DNA of 18,414 nucleotides, taken from contig CAYSIX010000061.1 of NCBI GenBank assembly GCA_964431205.1, positions 1-18,414 on the forward strand. The letters are read 5' to 3'. The notes under the pieces are model-generated. The model was not told where the DNA came from, did not search any database, and saw only the letters and a list, made by a program, of their open reading frames with translations. The stretch's first letter is position 1. The number at the start of each line of letters is the position of its first letter. The stretch comes from CAYSIX01 sp964431205. GTDB taxonomy: Bacteria; Planctomycetota; Phycisphaerae; Phycisphaerales; Phycisphaeraceae. This document shows, in pieces, positions 7,060 through 13,844 of the stretch. The translations under genes were made by a program, and so were the position numbers.

Positions 7060-7635
7060 CGTGTCGCGGGGCCGGGGGCGACAGATCATCTGAATCGCGA
7101 ACGCGAACGCGAGCACGGGCGTTTGGCGCTGGCGTCGGGCGATCGCTGCGCGCGTGGGCGGCACGGGCCAAGGGCGCGCGGCGACCGGATGTGCGACGTG
7201 TGCGGGCTGAGCAAGGCCGTCTGCGCGGGCGGCGCGGGCGGTAGCGGCGGCACGGGCGCGACGGGACGGAATCTGATTTTTGACAGGCGAAGGGGTTGAT
7301 CCGCGCCGGTGGGCGGGACGATCACAACGTTGCCGTCGCCGGCGTGTGCCGGAGGCGGCGCTCGGCACATCGCTCTGGGAGGGGCGAAAGCCGGGCCGGC
7401 GGAACGACGGGGACGGTGAAAACCGTCACTCGGCCCTGCCGGAGCTCGGGCCCGCGGCGCGCGTCGTGGCGGGCAGATCGACTCGACAGGGTGACATCAG
7501 GGGTTCGCGGGCCGGTGCGCCGGTCCGCGCGTGTCCGGTCAGCGGGCGACGGCCCACCCGGCGGCGATCGATGCGCGAGCGTCCGCCGTCTCACCGTCTC
7601 CTGTTTGAGCCGTGGCGGGATGAGGATGGTCCACC
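7060..7635 (+). other. long intergenic/leader region before flagellin 2
   Basis: There are 576 bases without a convincing gene. The frames starting at 7280 and 7296 are Arg/Pro-rich shadows running into flagellin 2. It holds an inverted repeat CAGAT-C-ATCTG (7082-7092), a CGCGAA/CGCGAA/CGCGAG triplet (7096-7113), the 11-mer GCGGCACGGGC twice (7158-7168 and 7247-7257), a T-rich patch with TTGACA at 7280-7285 but no -10 at the right spacing, and a set of hairpins at 7332-7427. I could not assign the flagellin promoter. Confidence 0.5.
7332..7427 (+). promoter_or_regulatory. cluster of hairpins, candidate structured 5' leader of flagellin 2
   Basis: CCGGC-GTGT-GCCGG (7339-7352) has an outer GCCG/CGGC pairing (7332-7335 with 7356-7359). 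GGC-GAAA-GCC follows near 7383-7392. GACGGT-GAAA-ACCGTC (7412-7427) is a perfect 6-bp stem. Two GNRA tetraloops in 45 nt are suggestive, but GC-rich DNA forms hairpins easily by chance. No known riboswitch consensus fits. Confidence 0.3.
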
Positions 7636-9147
7636 ATGAGTCGAATCAATCTCAACGTCGGAGCGCTGATCGCACAGCGAAACCTGGAGGCCAACAACCA
7701 GAACCTGAGCAAGACGCTCGAGCGGCTGGCGACCGGCTCGCGGATCAACCGCGGCGGCGACGACCCCGCCGGCCTGATCGCCAGCGAGAAGCTCCGCGCC
7801 GAGCGGTCTCGCATCGACTCGGCTCTGGTCAACGCCGAACGCGCCGAGCAGGTAGTCAACATCGCCGAGTCCGGCCTGGCCGAGGTCAACAACCTGCTGC
7901 TCGAGCTGCAGAGTCTCGTCGGCCAGACCGCCTCCGAGGCCGCCTTCTCCGATGAGGAACGCGAGGCGAACCAGACTCAGATCGATAACATCCTCTCGAC
8001 CATCGACCGCATCGCCAACGTCACCAGCTTCCAGGGCACCAAGCTGCTCAACGGCAACTTCGACTTCACCCTCAGCGCGGTCAATGCCAACGTGACCGAC
8101 ATCGAGGTCGCCGGCGCTCAGGTCCCCGAGGGCGAGTCGATCACGGTCAATACCATCGTCACGCAGTCGGCCCAGCACGCCGGCCTGTTCCTCTCGACCG
8201 GCGGCCAGCTCGACCTGACCAACGCCTCGGCCACCTTCGTCTTTGAGCTCGCCGGCACCGACGGCGCCCAGCAGTTCAGCTTCGGCTCGGGCACCGCCGT
8301 GGCCGACATCGTCACCAACATCAACGGGTTCAAGGACGTCACCGGCGTCTCCGCGGCCGTCAACGGCACCGGCGTGCTGCTGAAATCCACCGAATACGGA
8401 TCGGACGCGTTCGTGTCGGTCACCGTCAACGACGAGGCCGGCCTCGACGGCGGCGGCAAGGGCATCTACGCCCTCTGCGCCACCGACGAGAACACGATCC
8501 GGTCCGCGGCCGCCGAGTCGACCTTCACCGCGGCCGCCTCCACGACCGTCCGCGACGCCGGACAGGACGTCAACGCCGTGGTCAACGGCATCCAGGCTCG
8601 TGGTGACGGCCGCAGCGTCAGCATCAACACCGCCGAGCTGGCCGTCAGCTTCACGCTCTCGGGCACGCTGTTCAACACCCTCGGCAACACCGCCGCCTTC
8701 CAGATCACCGGCGGCGGCGCCAAGTTCAACCTCGGCACCGAGGTCAACCTGGCCAACACCGTCGCCCTGGGCCTGCCGGCCGTCGCGGCGCGCAACCTCG
8801 GCAACAACACCCTGGGCCGGCTCAGCACGCTCCGCTCCGGCGGCGACAACAACATCGTCAACGGCAACGTCACCCAGGCCGGCCGCGTGGTGCAAAAGGC
8901 CATCGACCAGGTCTCGTCCCTGCGGGGTCGGCTCGGCTCCTTCCAGAGCCGCGTCGTCGGCTCGACGATCAACGTGCTCGGCTCGGCGCTCGAATCGACC
9001 AGCGCCGCCGAGTCCGTCATCCGCGACACCGACTTCGCCGAGGAGACCGCCAACCTCGCGCGCAACCAGGTGCTCGTCGCCGCCGCCACCAACGTCCTGT
9101 CCATCGCCAACTCGCAGCCGAACAACATCCTCGCGCTGCTCGGTTAG
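7636..9147 (+). CDS. fliC: flagellin 2
   Basis: A 503-residue flagellin paralogous to flagellin 1. N-terminal D0/D1 runs from MSRINLNVGALIAQRNL through ERLATGSRINRGGDDPAGLIASEKL to FQGTKLLNG. The middle shares AQHAGLFLSTGGQL and a hook-IN-like segment (FSFGSGTAVADIVTNINGF onward). The C-terminal D1/D0 ends VIRDTDFAEETANLARNQVLVAA...LALLG. The variable part differs from flagellin 1 mainly after residue 265. Cys281 (codon 8476-8478) is unusual because exported flagellar proteins generally avoid cysteine and flagellin 1 has none. There are two Tyr and no Trp. GAGGAT (7622-7627) 8 nt before the ATG supports the start. It faces away from flagellin 1 and is followed by a hairpin at 9179-9208, so it is likely monocistronic. 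Confidence 0.97.
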   Translation: MSRINLNVGALIAQRNLEANNQNLSKTLERLATGSRINRGGDDPAGLIASEKLRAERSRIDSALVNAERAEQVVNIAESGLAEVNNLLLELQSLVGQTASEAAFSDEEREANQTQIDNILSTIDRIANVTSFQGTKLLNGNFDFTLSAVNANVTDIEVAGAQVPEGESITVNTIVTQSAQHAGLFLSTGGQLDLTNASATFVFELAGTDGAQQFSFGSGTAVADIVTNINGFKDVTGVSAAVNGTGVLLKSTEYGSDAFVSVTVNDEAGLDGGGKGIYALCATDENTIRSAAAESTFTAAASTTVRDAGQDVNAVVNGIQARGDGRSVSINTAELAVSFTLSGTLFNTLGNTAAFQITGGGAKFNLGTEVNLANTVALGLPAVAARNLGNNTLGRLSTLRSGGDNNIVNGNVTQAGRVVQKAIDQVSSLRGRLGSFQSRVVGSTINVLGSALESTSAAESVIRDTDFAEETANLARNQVLVAAATNVLSIANSQPNNILALLG

Positions 9148-9178
9148 GTTCAGGACGATCCATCCTCCCAACGCCAGC

Positions 9179-9215
9179 GAGAGGCGGTCCGGAAACGGGC
9201 CGCCTCTCTCATTGC
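9179..9215 (+). terminator. terminator-like hairpin after flagellin 2
   Basis: GAGAGGCGGTCC (9179-9190) pairs with GGGCCGCCTCTC (9197-9208), giving 12 bp with one G-U, closed by a GGAAAC loop. The following TCTCATT is a weak T-tract. It starts 31 nt after the stop codon. Its position matches the stronger terminator of flagellin 1. Confidence 0.75.
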
Positions 9216-9311
9216 GCGGACCCCCCAGCTTCGGTCCGCCGGGCACGCGCCGCGACGCGGTCCGAAACCCGCCACCGTGCGTGCTGCCGCTACAGCCCTC
9301 CCGCCCACTCG

Positions 9312-9319
9312 GCCGATAA
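9312..9319 (+). promoter_or_regulatory. GCCGATAA -10-like element, 7 nt before the glycosyltransferase start
   Basis: An exact match to the sigma-28 -10 consensus, separated from the ATG at 9327 by CACCGCC. There is no Shine-Dalgarno between them, so a leaderless message is suggested. The stretch 9310-9329 matches 18 of 20 bases with the start region of the QueC-like gene (839-820, minus strand). No canonical -35 box is visible. Confidence 0.4.
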
Positions 9320-9326
9320 CACCGCC

Positions 9327-10913
9327 ATGAGCCGTTCCACCCCGCGCGTCTCGATCCTCATCCCCAACTTCAACAACGGCCGCGCGTCCTCGTGCGATGG
9401 CCGGGTCGACCTGATCGGCGACCTGCTGCGATCGCTGCACGAGACGCTTGCCGAAGACCCCACCCCGCTCGAGATCATTGCCTACGACGACGGCTCGAGC
9501 GACGACAGCCTCACGACGCTGCGCGAGTGGTCGCGTCGGACCTGGCGCGGCGGCCAGCCGTTCCTCACGCTCATCGAGGCCGAGCACTGCGGCGTGCTGG
9601 CGCGAACGTCCAACGTGCTGGCGCGCCAAGCGTCAGGCGAGATCCTCGTGAGGCTGGACGGCGACACGCAGATGCTCACGCCGCGGTGGGCCGCGTTGCT
9701 GTGCGAGGTGTTCGACCACGCGCCGCCGCGGCTGGGTGTCGTCGGTCCCAAGCAGCTACGGCCCGACGGGCGGATCCACGCGTTCGGCGACTGGGTCCTG
9801 CACCCCAAGGGCTACCACCACATCGCCGCCGGTCTGCCCCGTGACGCCGCCCGACAGCCGATCGAGTGCGACCACGTCATGGGCTGCTTCTACTGCTGCC
9901 GGCGGGCCGTGTTCGACGACCTCAACGGGTTCGACGAAGACCTGCTGCGCGGGCAGACGATCGACTTCGGCCTGCGTGCGCGGCTCAAGGGCTGGTCATG
10001 CATCGCGATCCCACAGATCGAGTACGTGCATCGGCACGGGTTGCGCGGCGCGCGGGCGACCGAGGCGGATACCGCCGAGGGCGTGCGCTACACGCTCGAC
10101 ACGTTCCAGCGCAAGTGGGGATTCGATCGGCTGTCGCCCGACCTCGACGCCGTGCGCGAGCGGTACGCGGGCACGCCCCTGCTGTGGAACGCACGCGTCT
10201 TCGCCCTGCCGGTGTCACGCGATGCTGATGCGAGTGATCGCGACGCGGTCCGGATCGAGGACAGCGACTGGCAGCGGTACGCCCGGGACGAGTCGGTGCG
10301 TCAGGCGATCGACTTCCGCGCCGCCCTGACGACCGAGGTCGTGCGGCAGGCGAAGCTGAACGGGCCGACGGTCATCCTCGGCGGCGGCTCGGGGTTGCTG
10401 GCGCACGTGTTGGCCAAGCGAGGCTTGCCATGCATCAGCGTCGATCGATCGGCGGCGAACACCGCGCTGGCCGAGCAGTGCGTCGCGCGTCAGCAATACC
10501 CGGGCGATGCGCCGCGGATCGTCCGCCAGGCCCACGCCCGCCGGGTGCCCCTGCCCAGCCAGCAGGCCGACCTCGTGCTGCTGATCGACCAGCTCGAACG
10601 TCACGACAACCCGATCGCGCTGCTGCGTGAGGCGTACCGGCTCACGCGGCCGGGCGGATGGATCACGATCGTGGCGGCCTGGCCCCGCGTCGAGCACCTG
10701 TTCGGGATCACGGACCAGCACCGCTATCTGCCGCACGAGCTGACGGCTCAGTTGCGCGCCTCGGGCGCCTGGCAGGTGGCCAACCAGCCCACCGCGGAGG
10801 CGATGGATCAGCCGCAGATCGTGATCGCGCAGCGGGTGGTGGCCGCGGAATCCGCCGAAACCGCCAACGCGCCGGCGCGCCCGTCGTCGGGGCGCGCCGC
10901 CCGGGCCGCGTGA
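9327..10913 (+). CDS. GT2 glycosyltransferase fused to a SAM-dependent methyltransferase
   Basis: A 528-residue two-domain protein. Residues 7-265 form a family-2 (GT-A) glycosyltransferase: VSILIPNFNNG (8-18), the nucleotide-binding DDGSSDDS (54-61), the metal-binding DGD (111-113) and the acceptor-side NGFDEDLLRGQTIDFGLRARLKGW (200-223). Residues about 315-505 resemble a class I methyltransferase: VILGGGSGLLAHVLAKRG (349-366) as the SAM loop, acidic Asp373, DLVLLIDQLER (415-425) and RPGGWITIV (441-449). The tail is Ala/Arg-rich. There is no membrane segment or signal peptide. It likely adds a sugar and methylates it or another sugar. Such genes beside flagellin are often flagellin-glycosylation enzymes, which is the main hypothesis here. 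It lies 180 nt after flagellin 2, beyond a terminator, with its own GCCGATAA element. Confidence 0.85.
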   Translation: MSRSTPRVSILIPNFNNGRASSCDGRVDLIGDLLRSLHETLAEDPTPLEIIAYDDGSSDDSLTTLREWSRRTWRGGQPFLTLIEAEHCGVLARTSNVLARQASGEILVRLDGDTQMLTPRWAALLCEVFDHAPPRLGVVGPKQLRPDGRIHAFGDWVLHPKGYHHIAAGLPRDAARQPIECDHVMGCFYCCRRAVFDDLNGFDEDLLRGQTIDFGLRARLKGWSCIAIPQIEYVHRHGLRGARATEADTAEGVRYTLDTFQRKWGFDRLSPDLDAVRERYAGTPLLWNARVFALPVSRDADASDRDAVRIEDSDWQRYARDESVRQAIDFRAALTTEVVRQAKLNGPTVILGGGSGLLAHVLAKRGLPCISVDRSAANTALAEQCVARQQYPGDAPRIVRQAHARRVPLPSQQADLVLLIDQLERHDNPIALLREAYRLTRPGGWITIVAAWPRVEHLFGITDQHRYLPHELTAQLRASGAWQVANQPTAEAMDQPQIVIAQRVVAAESAETANAPARPSSGRAARAA

Positions 10914-11010
10914 AACGCTCCGCCACGCGGCCGGGCCCGGTCCGCCACGGCGACGCTACCCCGCACCATGGTCGAGTGGGGGCACGGTCGCGCCATCCGA
11001 CGGCGACGGC

Positions 11011-11016
11011 TAGACT
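11011..11016 (+). promoter_or_regulatory. TAGACT -10-like box just upstream of the sulfatase start
   Basis: TAGACT lies immediately before GTG 11017 and 15 nt before ATG 11032. If it is a -10 box, transcription would begin near 11023. That would exclude the GTG start and leave a leader of about 9 nt. No -35 box is evident. Confidence 0.35.
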
Positions 11017-11031
11017 GTGTCACGACCGACC

Positions 11032-12591
11032 ATGAAGCATCTGTTGCCAACACCACGCCGCCGCTCGAAGTCCGCCTCGACGCCGCCCAACGTGCTCATC
11101 CTCCTGGCCGATCAGCTCCGTTGGGACTGCCTGGGCTGCTACGGCAACCGTCAGATTCAGACGCCGCACCTCGACCGCCTCGCGACGCAGTCCATCGTGT
11201 TCGAGAACGCGTTCTGCGTCATGCCCACCTCCGCGCCGGCGCGGTACTCGCTGCTCAGCGGCGTGTACCCGCACGAGCACCGCGGCCTGACCAACCGCAG
11301 CACCCCGATCCCCGCCGTCGGAACGTTCCCGGACGCTCTGAAGAAGGCCGGCTATCACACCGCCGCGGTCGGTCGGCTTCAGTTCACACCGACCTGCCTC
11401 GACGTCGGATTCGAGCGGCTTTCCCTGGCCGAGCACGACCCCGACACCCGCTACGAGGACCACTACCACCGTGAGCTGATGGATCAGGGGCTGGTGGACG
11501 CGGTGGACCTGATGGCGCACGCGCCGGGGTGGCGGGAGCGGATGCCGGCCGGCTACGAGCAGAACTTCGGCGCGGTGGCGAACCCGCTGTCGCCGCCTTG
11601 GGACGTCACGTCGTGGATCGCCACCAGGGCGCAGGCGGAGCTGGAGCGGTGGACCGAAGGCGGGCACCTGCTGCTGGTCAGCTTCTCGAAGCCGCGCCCG
11701 CCGTTCGATCCCCCGGCGCCGTGGCGGCACATGTACCGCCCGCAGAACATGGAGCCGCTGGCGGGGTGGCAGGACGCCGTGGCCGCGGGCGACCTGGCCT
11801 ACCACGAGGGCCGGTTCGCTCACGAGCAACTCGACGCTGACGCGCTGGGCCGCGTCATGGCGCACTACTACGGGCTGATCAGTCAGATCGACGCGGAGGT
11901 CGGCCGCCTGCTCGACCTGCTCGAGCAGAAGGGCCTGTTCGATCAGACGCTGATCGTGTTCACGTCGGACCACGGCGAGTACCTGGGCTTTCACCACCTG
12001 CTGGGCCGACAGAACCACATGTACGACCCGCTGGTTCGCGTGCCGCTGCTGGTCAAGCCGCCGCACGCCGAGGCGGTCGATCGTGGGCGGCGGCACGCGC
12101 CGCTGGTCAGTCACGTGGACGTGGCGGCGACGGTGGCGCACGCGGCGGGCGTGTCGCGGCCGGCGACCATGCACGGGTTCAACCTGCTGGACCCGGCGGT
12201 CGGCCGCCAGATGGTGTTCGCCCAGGACCGGGCGGGCACATACATGGCTCGCTCGGAGCGGGTGAAGCTGCTGCTGGCGCGCAACGCGGCGCACTCGCGT
12301 TTGTTTGACCTGGCCAAGGACCCGCTGGAGCAGCGGAACCTGTATCAGGCGCCGGGCTCGCGTGAAGCGGTGCGCACGTATCGGGCGTGGATCGCGCGGT
12401 GGGTGTTGTTCGACACGCCCGGGCCGGCGCACGTGGACCGACGTGCGCCGCGCGTGACGGCGTCGGGCGGGCCGACCGGTGAGCCGGGCGCGTCCGCGGC
12501 GTTGAGCCCGCGAGAGGTGCGGCGATACTTCGAGAACGGGCTAGAGCGCGTGCTGGCCGGCCACCAGGGCGCGGACGCGGCGTTGGGTTGA
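11032..12591 (+). CDS. sulfatase-family (alkaline phosphatase superfamily) hydrolase, serine-type
   Basis: A 519-residue type I sulfatase-like protein. Metal-binding ADQ is at 26-28, the nucleophile region SAPARYSLLSG at 67-77, TSDHGE at 311-316, and HMYDPLVRVPLLV at 329-341. The usual C-x-P-x-R is here S-x-P-x-R (Ser67), the serine type that needs an anaerobic sulfatase-maturing radical-SAM enzyme to become formylglycine. The family GKxHF motif reads GRLQF (114-118) and the later Lys reads Arg326, so sulfate-contacting residues have changed. There is no signal peptide, so it is probably cytoplasmic. It could hydrolyse a sulfate ester or a phosph(on)ate ester, or be inactive. ATG 11032 is preferred over GTG 11017 because a -10-like box abuts the latter. 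No maturase is in the window. Confidence 0.85.
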   Translation: MKHLLPTPRRRSKSASTPPNVLILLADQLRWDCLGCYGNRQIQTPHLDRLATQSIVFENAFCVMPTSAPARYSLLSGVYPHEHRGLTNRSTPIPAVGTFPDALKKAGYHTAAVGRLQFTPTCLDVGFERLSLAEHDPDTRYEDHYHRELMDQGLVDAVDLMAHAPGWRERMPAGYEQNFGAVANPLSPPWDVTSWIATRAQAELERWTEGGHLLLVSFSKPRPPFDPPAPWRHMYRPQNMEPLAGWQDAVAAGDLAYHEGRFAHEQLDADALGRVMAHYYGLISQIDAEVGRLLDLLEQKGLFDQTLIVFTSDHGEYLGFHHLLGRQNHMYDPLVRVPLLVKPPHAEAVDRGRRHAPLVSHVDVAATVAHAAGVSRPATMHGFNLLDPAVGRQMVFAQDRAGTYMARSERVKLLLARNAAHSRLFDLAKDPLEQRNLYQAPGSREAVRTYRAWIARWVLFDTPGPAHVDRRAPRVTASGGPTGEPGASAALSPREVRRYFENGLERVLAGHQGADAALG

Positions 12592-12623
12592 GCCGTGAAT
12601 GACGCGATCGGAGCGGGACGGTC

Positions 12624-12629
12624 TATACT
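12624..12629 (+). promoter_or_regulatory. TATACT -10 box 6 nt before the permease GTG
   Basis: TATACT matches 5 of 6 bases of the sigma-70 -10 consensus, a rare word in this GC-rich DNA. Only GGCCGC separates it from the GTG at 12636. Transcription would start at or next to the start codon, so the message would be leaderless if GTG is used, or have a 15-nt leader if ATG 12651 is used. No good -35 is found. Confidence 0.5.
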
Positions 12630-12635
12630 GGCCGC

Positions 12636-13529
12636 GTGCAGGCCGTGCAGATGCTGGAACAGTTCGCGTGGGCCCGGCAGGGGCTGGCGGCGGCGGTGGC
12701 GATCGGGACGCTGTGCTCGCTGCTGTCGGTGCCGGTGGTGCTCAAGCGCATGGCGTTCATCGGTCAGGGGGTGAGCCACGCGGGGTTCGGGGGCGTGGGG
12801 CTGGCGATCTTTCTGGGGCTCGGGGTCGGAGCGCGGCTGGACGCGGTGGTGCTGGCGTTCTGCGTGGGCGCGGCGCTGCTGATCGGGGTGCTCTCGCGTC
12901 GGCGGGCGGTCGAGCCGGACACGGCGATCGGGGTCCTGCTGGCCGCGGCCATGGCGCTGGGCGTGCTGCTGACCGACCTGAGCCAGCACCTGCGGACGGT
13001 GGCGTGGTACCGGCAGTGGATCGGCCCGGGCACGCAGACGATCGGGTTCCACGAGGTGCTCTTCGGGGGGCTGTGGCAGATCACGCGGACACAGATGTGG
13101 CTGGCGGTGACGTTGAGCCTGGCGGTGATCGTCCTGCTGGCGGGGCTGTTCAAGGAGATGGTGTTCTTCACGTTCGATGAGGCGGCGGCACGCGTGTTCG
13201 GGGTGCCGACACGCTGGCTGTATTACCTGCTGCTGGTGGTCTTGAGTCTGACGATCGTGATGTCGATTCGATTGGTGGGGATCATCCTGGCCTCGGCGCT
13301 GCTGGTGATCCCCGGGGCGACGGCGACGCTGCTGAGCGAGCGGCTGAGCCGAGTGCTGCTGGCGGCGGTGGGGGTGGGCCTGAGCGGGACGGTCGGCGGG
13401 CTGCTGCTGAGCCTGGAGCTGGGGTACCTGAGCAGCGGGCCGTGCATCGTGGCGGTGCTCTCGGTGTGTTTTGCGTTGGCGTTCGGCTGGCGGACGATCG
13501 CGGATCGGGGTAAGATGGTGGTGGATTGA
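12636..13529 (+). CDS. ABC-3 family metal-ion transporter permease (Zn/Mn/Fe type)
   Basis: A 297-residue integral membrane protein with about eight hydrophobic segments. Family features include LSVPVVLKRMAFIGQGVSHAGFGGVGLA near residues 30-57 and FTFDEAAARVFGVPTRWLYYLLL in the second half. RLVGIILASALLVIPGATATLLS follows, which is the conserved ABC-3 stretch that contacts the ATPase. ZnuB, MntB and TroC belong here, and the metal cannot be decided from sequence. No ATPase or substrate-binding gene is in the window, so partners must be encoded elsewhere. The start is GTG 12636, 44 nt after the sulfatase stop; ATG 12651 is the alternative. A weak hairpin follows at 13579-13594. Confidence 0.9.
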   Translation: MQAVQMLEQFAWARQGLAAAVAIGTLCSLLSVPVVLKRMAFIGQGVSHAGFGGVGLAIFLGLGVGARLDAVVLAFCVGAALLIGVLSRRRAVEPDTAIGVLLAAAMALGVLLTDLSQHLRTVAWYRQWIGPGTQTIGFHEVLFGGLWQITRTQMWLAVTLSLAVIVLLAGLFKEMVFFTFDEAAARVFGVPTRWLYYLLLVVLSLTIVMSIRLVGIILASALLVIPGATATLLSERLSRVLLAAVGVGLSGTVGGLLLSLELGYLSSGPCIVAVLSVCFALAFGWRTIADRGKMVVD

Positions 13530-13844
13530 ACGAGCCGACGGCCGCGGCAAGGCGCTGACGCCGATCGCCAGCCACGGCTCACCCGGGAGGGTGACTTCGC
13601 TTTTGTCCGATAGGATGTGGTCGATGGCGTGTCGTTGACGGCCAGACGACGCTTCCGAGTAGGGGTAAGAGACCTTCGAGCGGCGAACCAGGCGGTTGGC
13701 TCGCGTCTCCGAGCAGGGGACAGGTTTACGGCGTTGGGGCGGAGCGGACCGTACCGACGCCCGCGCTTCACGGATTGTGCCCCGGTCGTCCGATCGCCCT
13801 GACGCCGTCCGCGTCCGGGTCGGGCGCCCAATATCTGACCTGCC
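13530..13844 (+). other. intergenic/leader region of rho
   Basis: There are 315 bases with no credible gene. It begins with the weak terminator-like hairpin at 13579-13594. A TTGACG (13635-13640) could be a -35 box, but no good -10 stands at 16-18 nt. ATATCTG at 13831-13837, 7 nt before the rho ATG, is a poor -10 candidate. No Shine-Dalgarno is visible. E. coli rho has a long autoregulated leader, and a similar role here would be conjecture. Confidence 0.45.
13579..13605 (+). terminator. weak terminator-like hairpin after the permease
   Basis: TCACCC (13579-13584) and GGGTGA (13589-13594) form a 6-bp stem with a GGGA loop. A loosely T-rich CTTCGCTTTTG follows. It lies 50 nt past the permease stop. 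The stem is short and the T-tract is displaced, so confidence is low. Confidence 0.35.

Noticed and set aside
7158..7257. sigma-54 promoter (two GGCACGGGC elements) before flagellin 2
   Set aside because: The -24-like GGCACG is present twice, but neither copy has GC at the required -12 position or a TTGC-type element.
7340..7420. cyclic-di-GMP riboswitch before flagellin 2
   Set aside because: The stretch with GGCGAAAGCC looked suggestive, but the conserved GCAAACC and GACGCAAAGCC blocks are absent.
7280..7639. 119-residue ORF before flagellin 2
   Set aside because: It starts with TTG, is Arg/Pro-rich, and overlaps the flagellin start. No ribosome-binding site or domain is seen.
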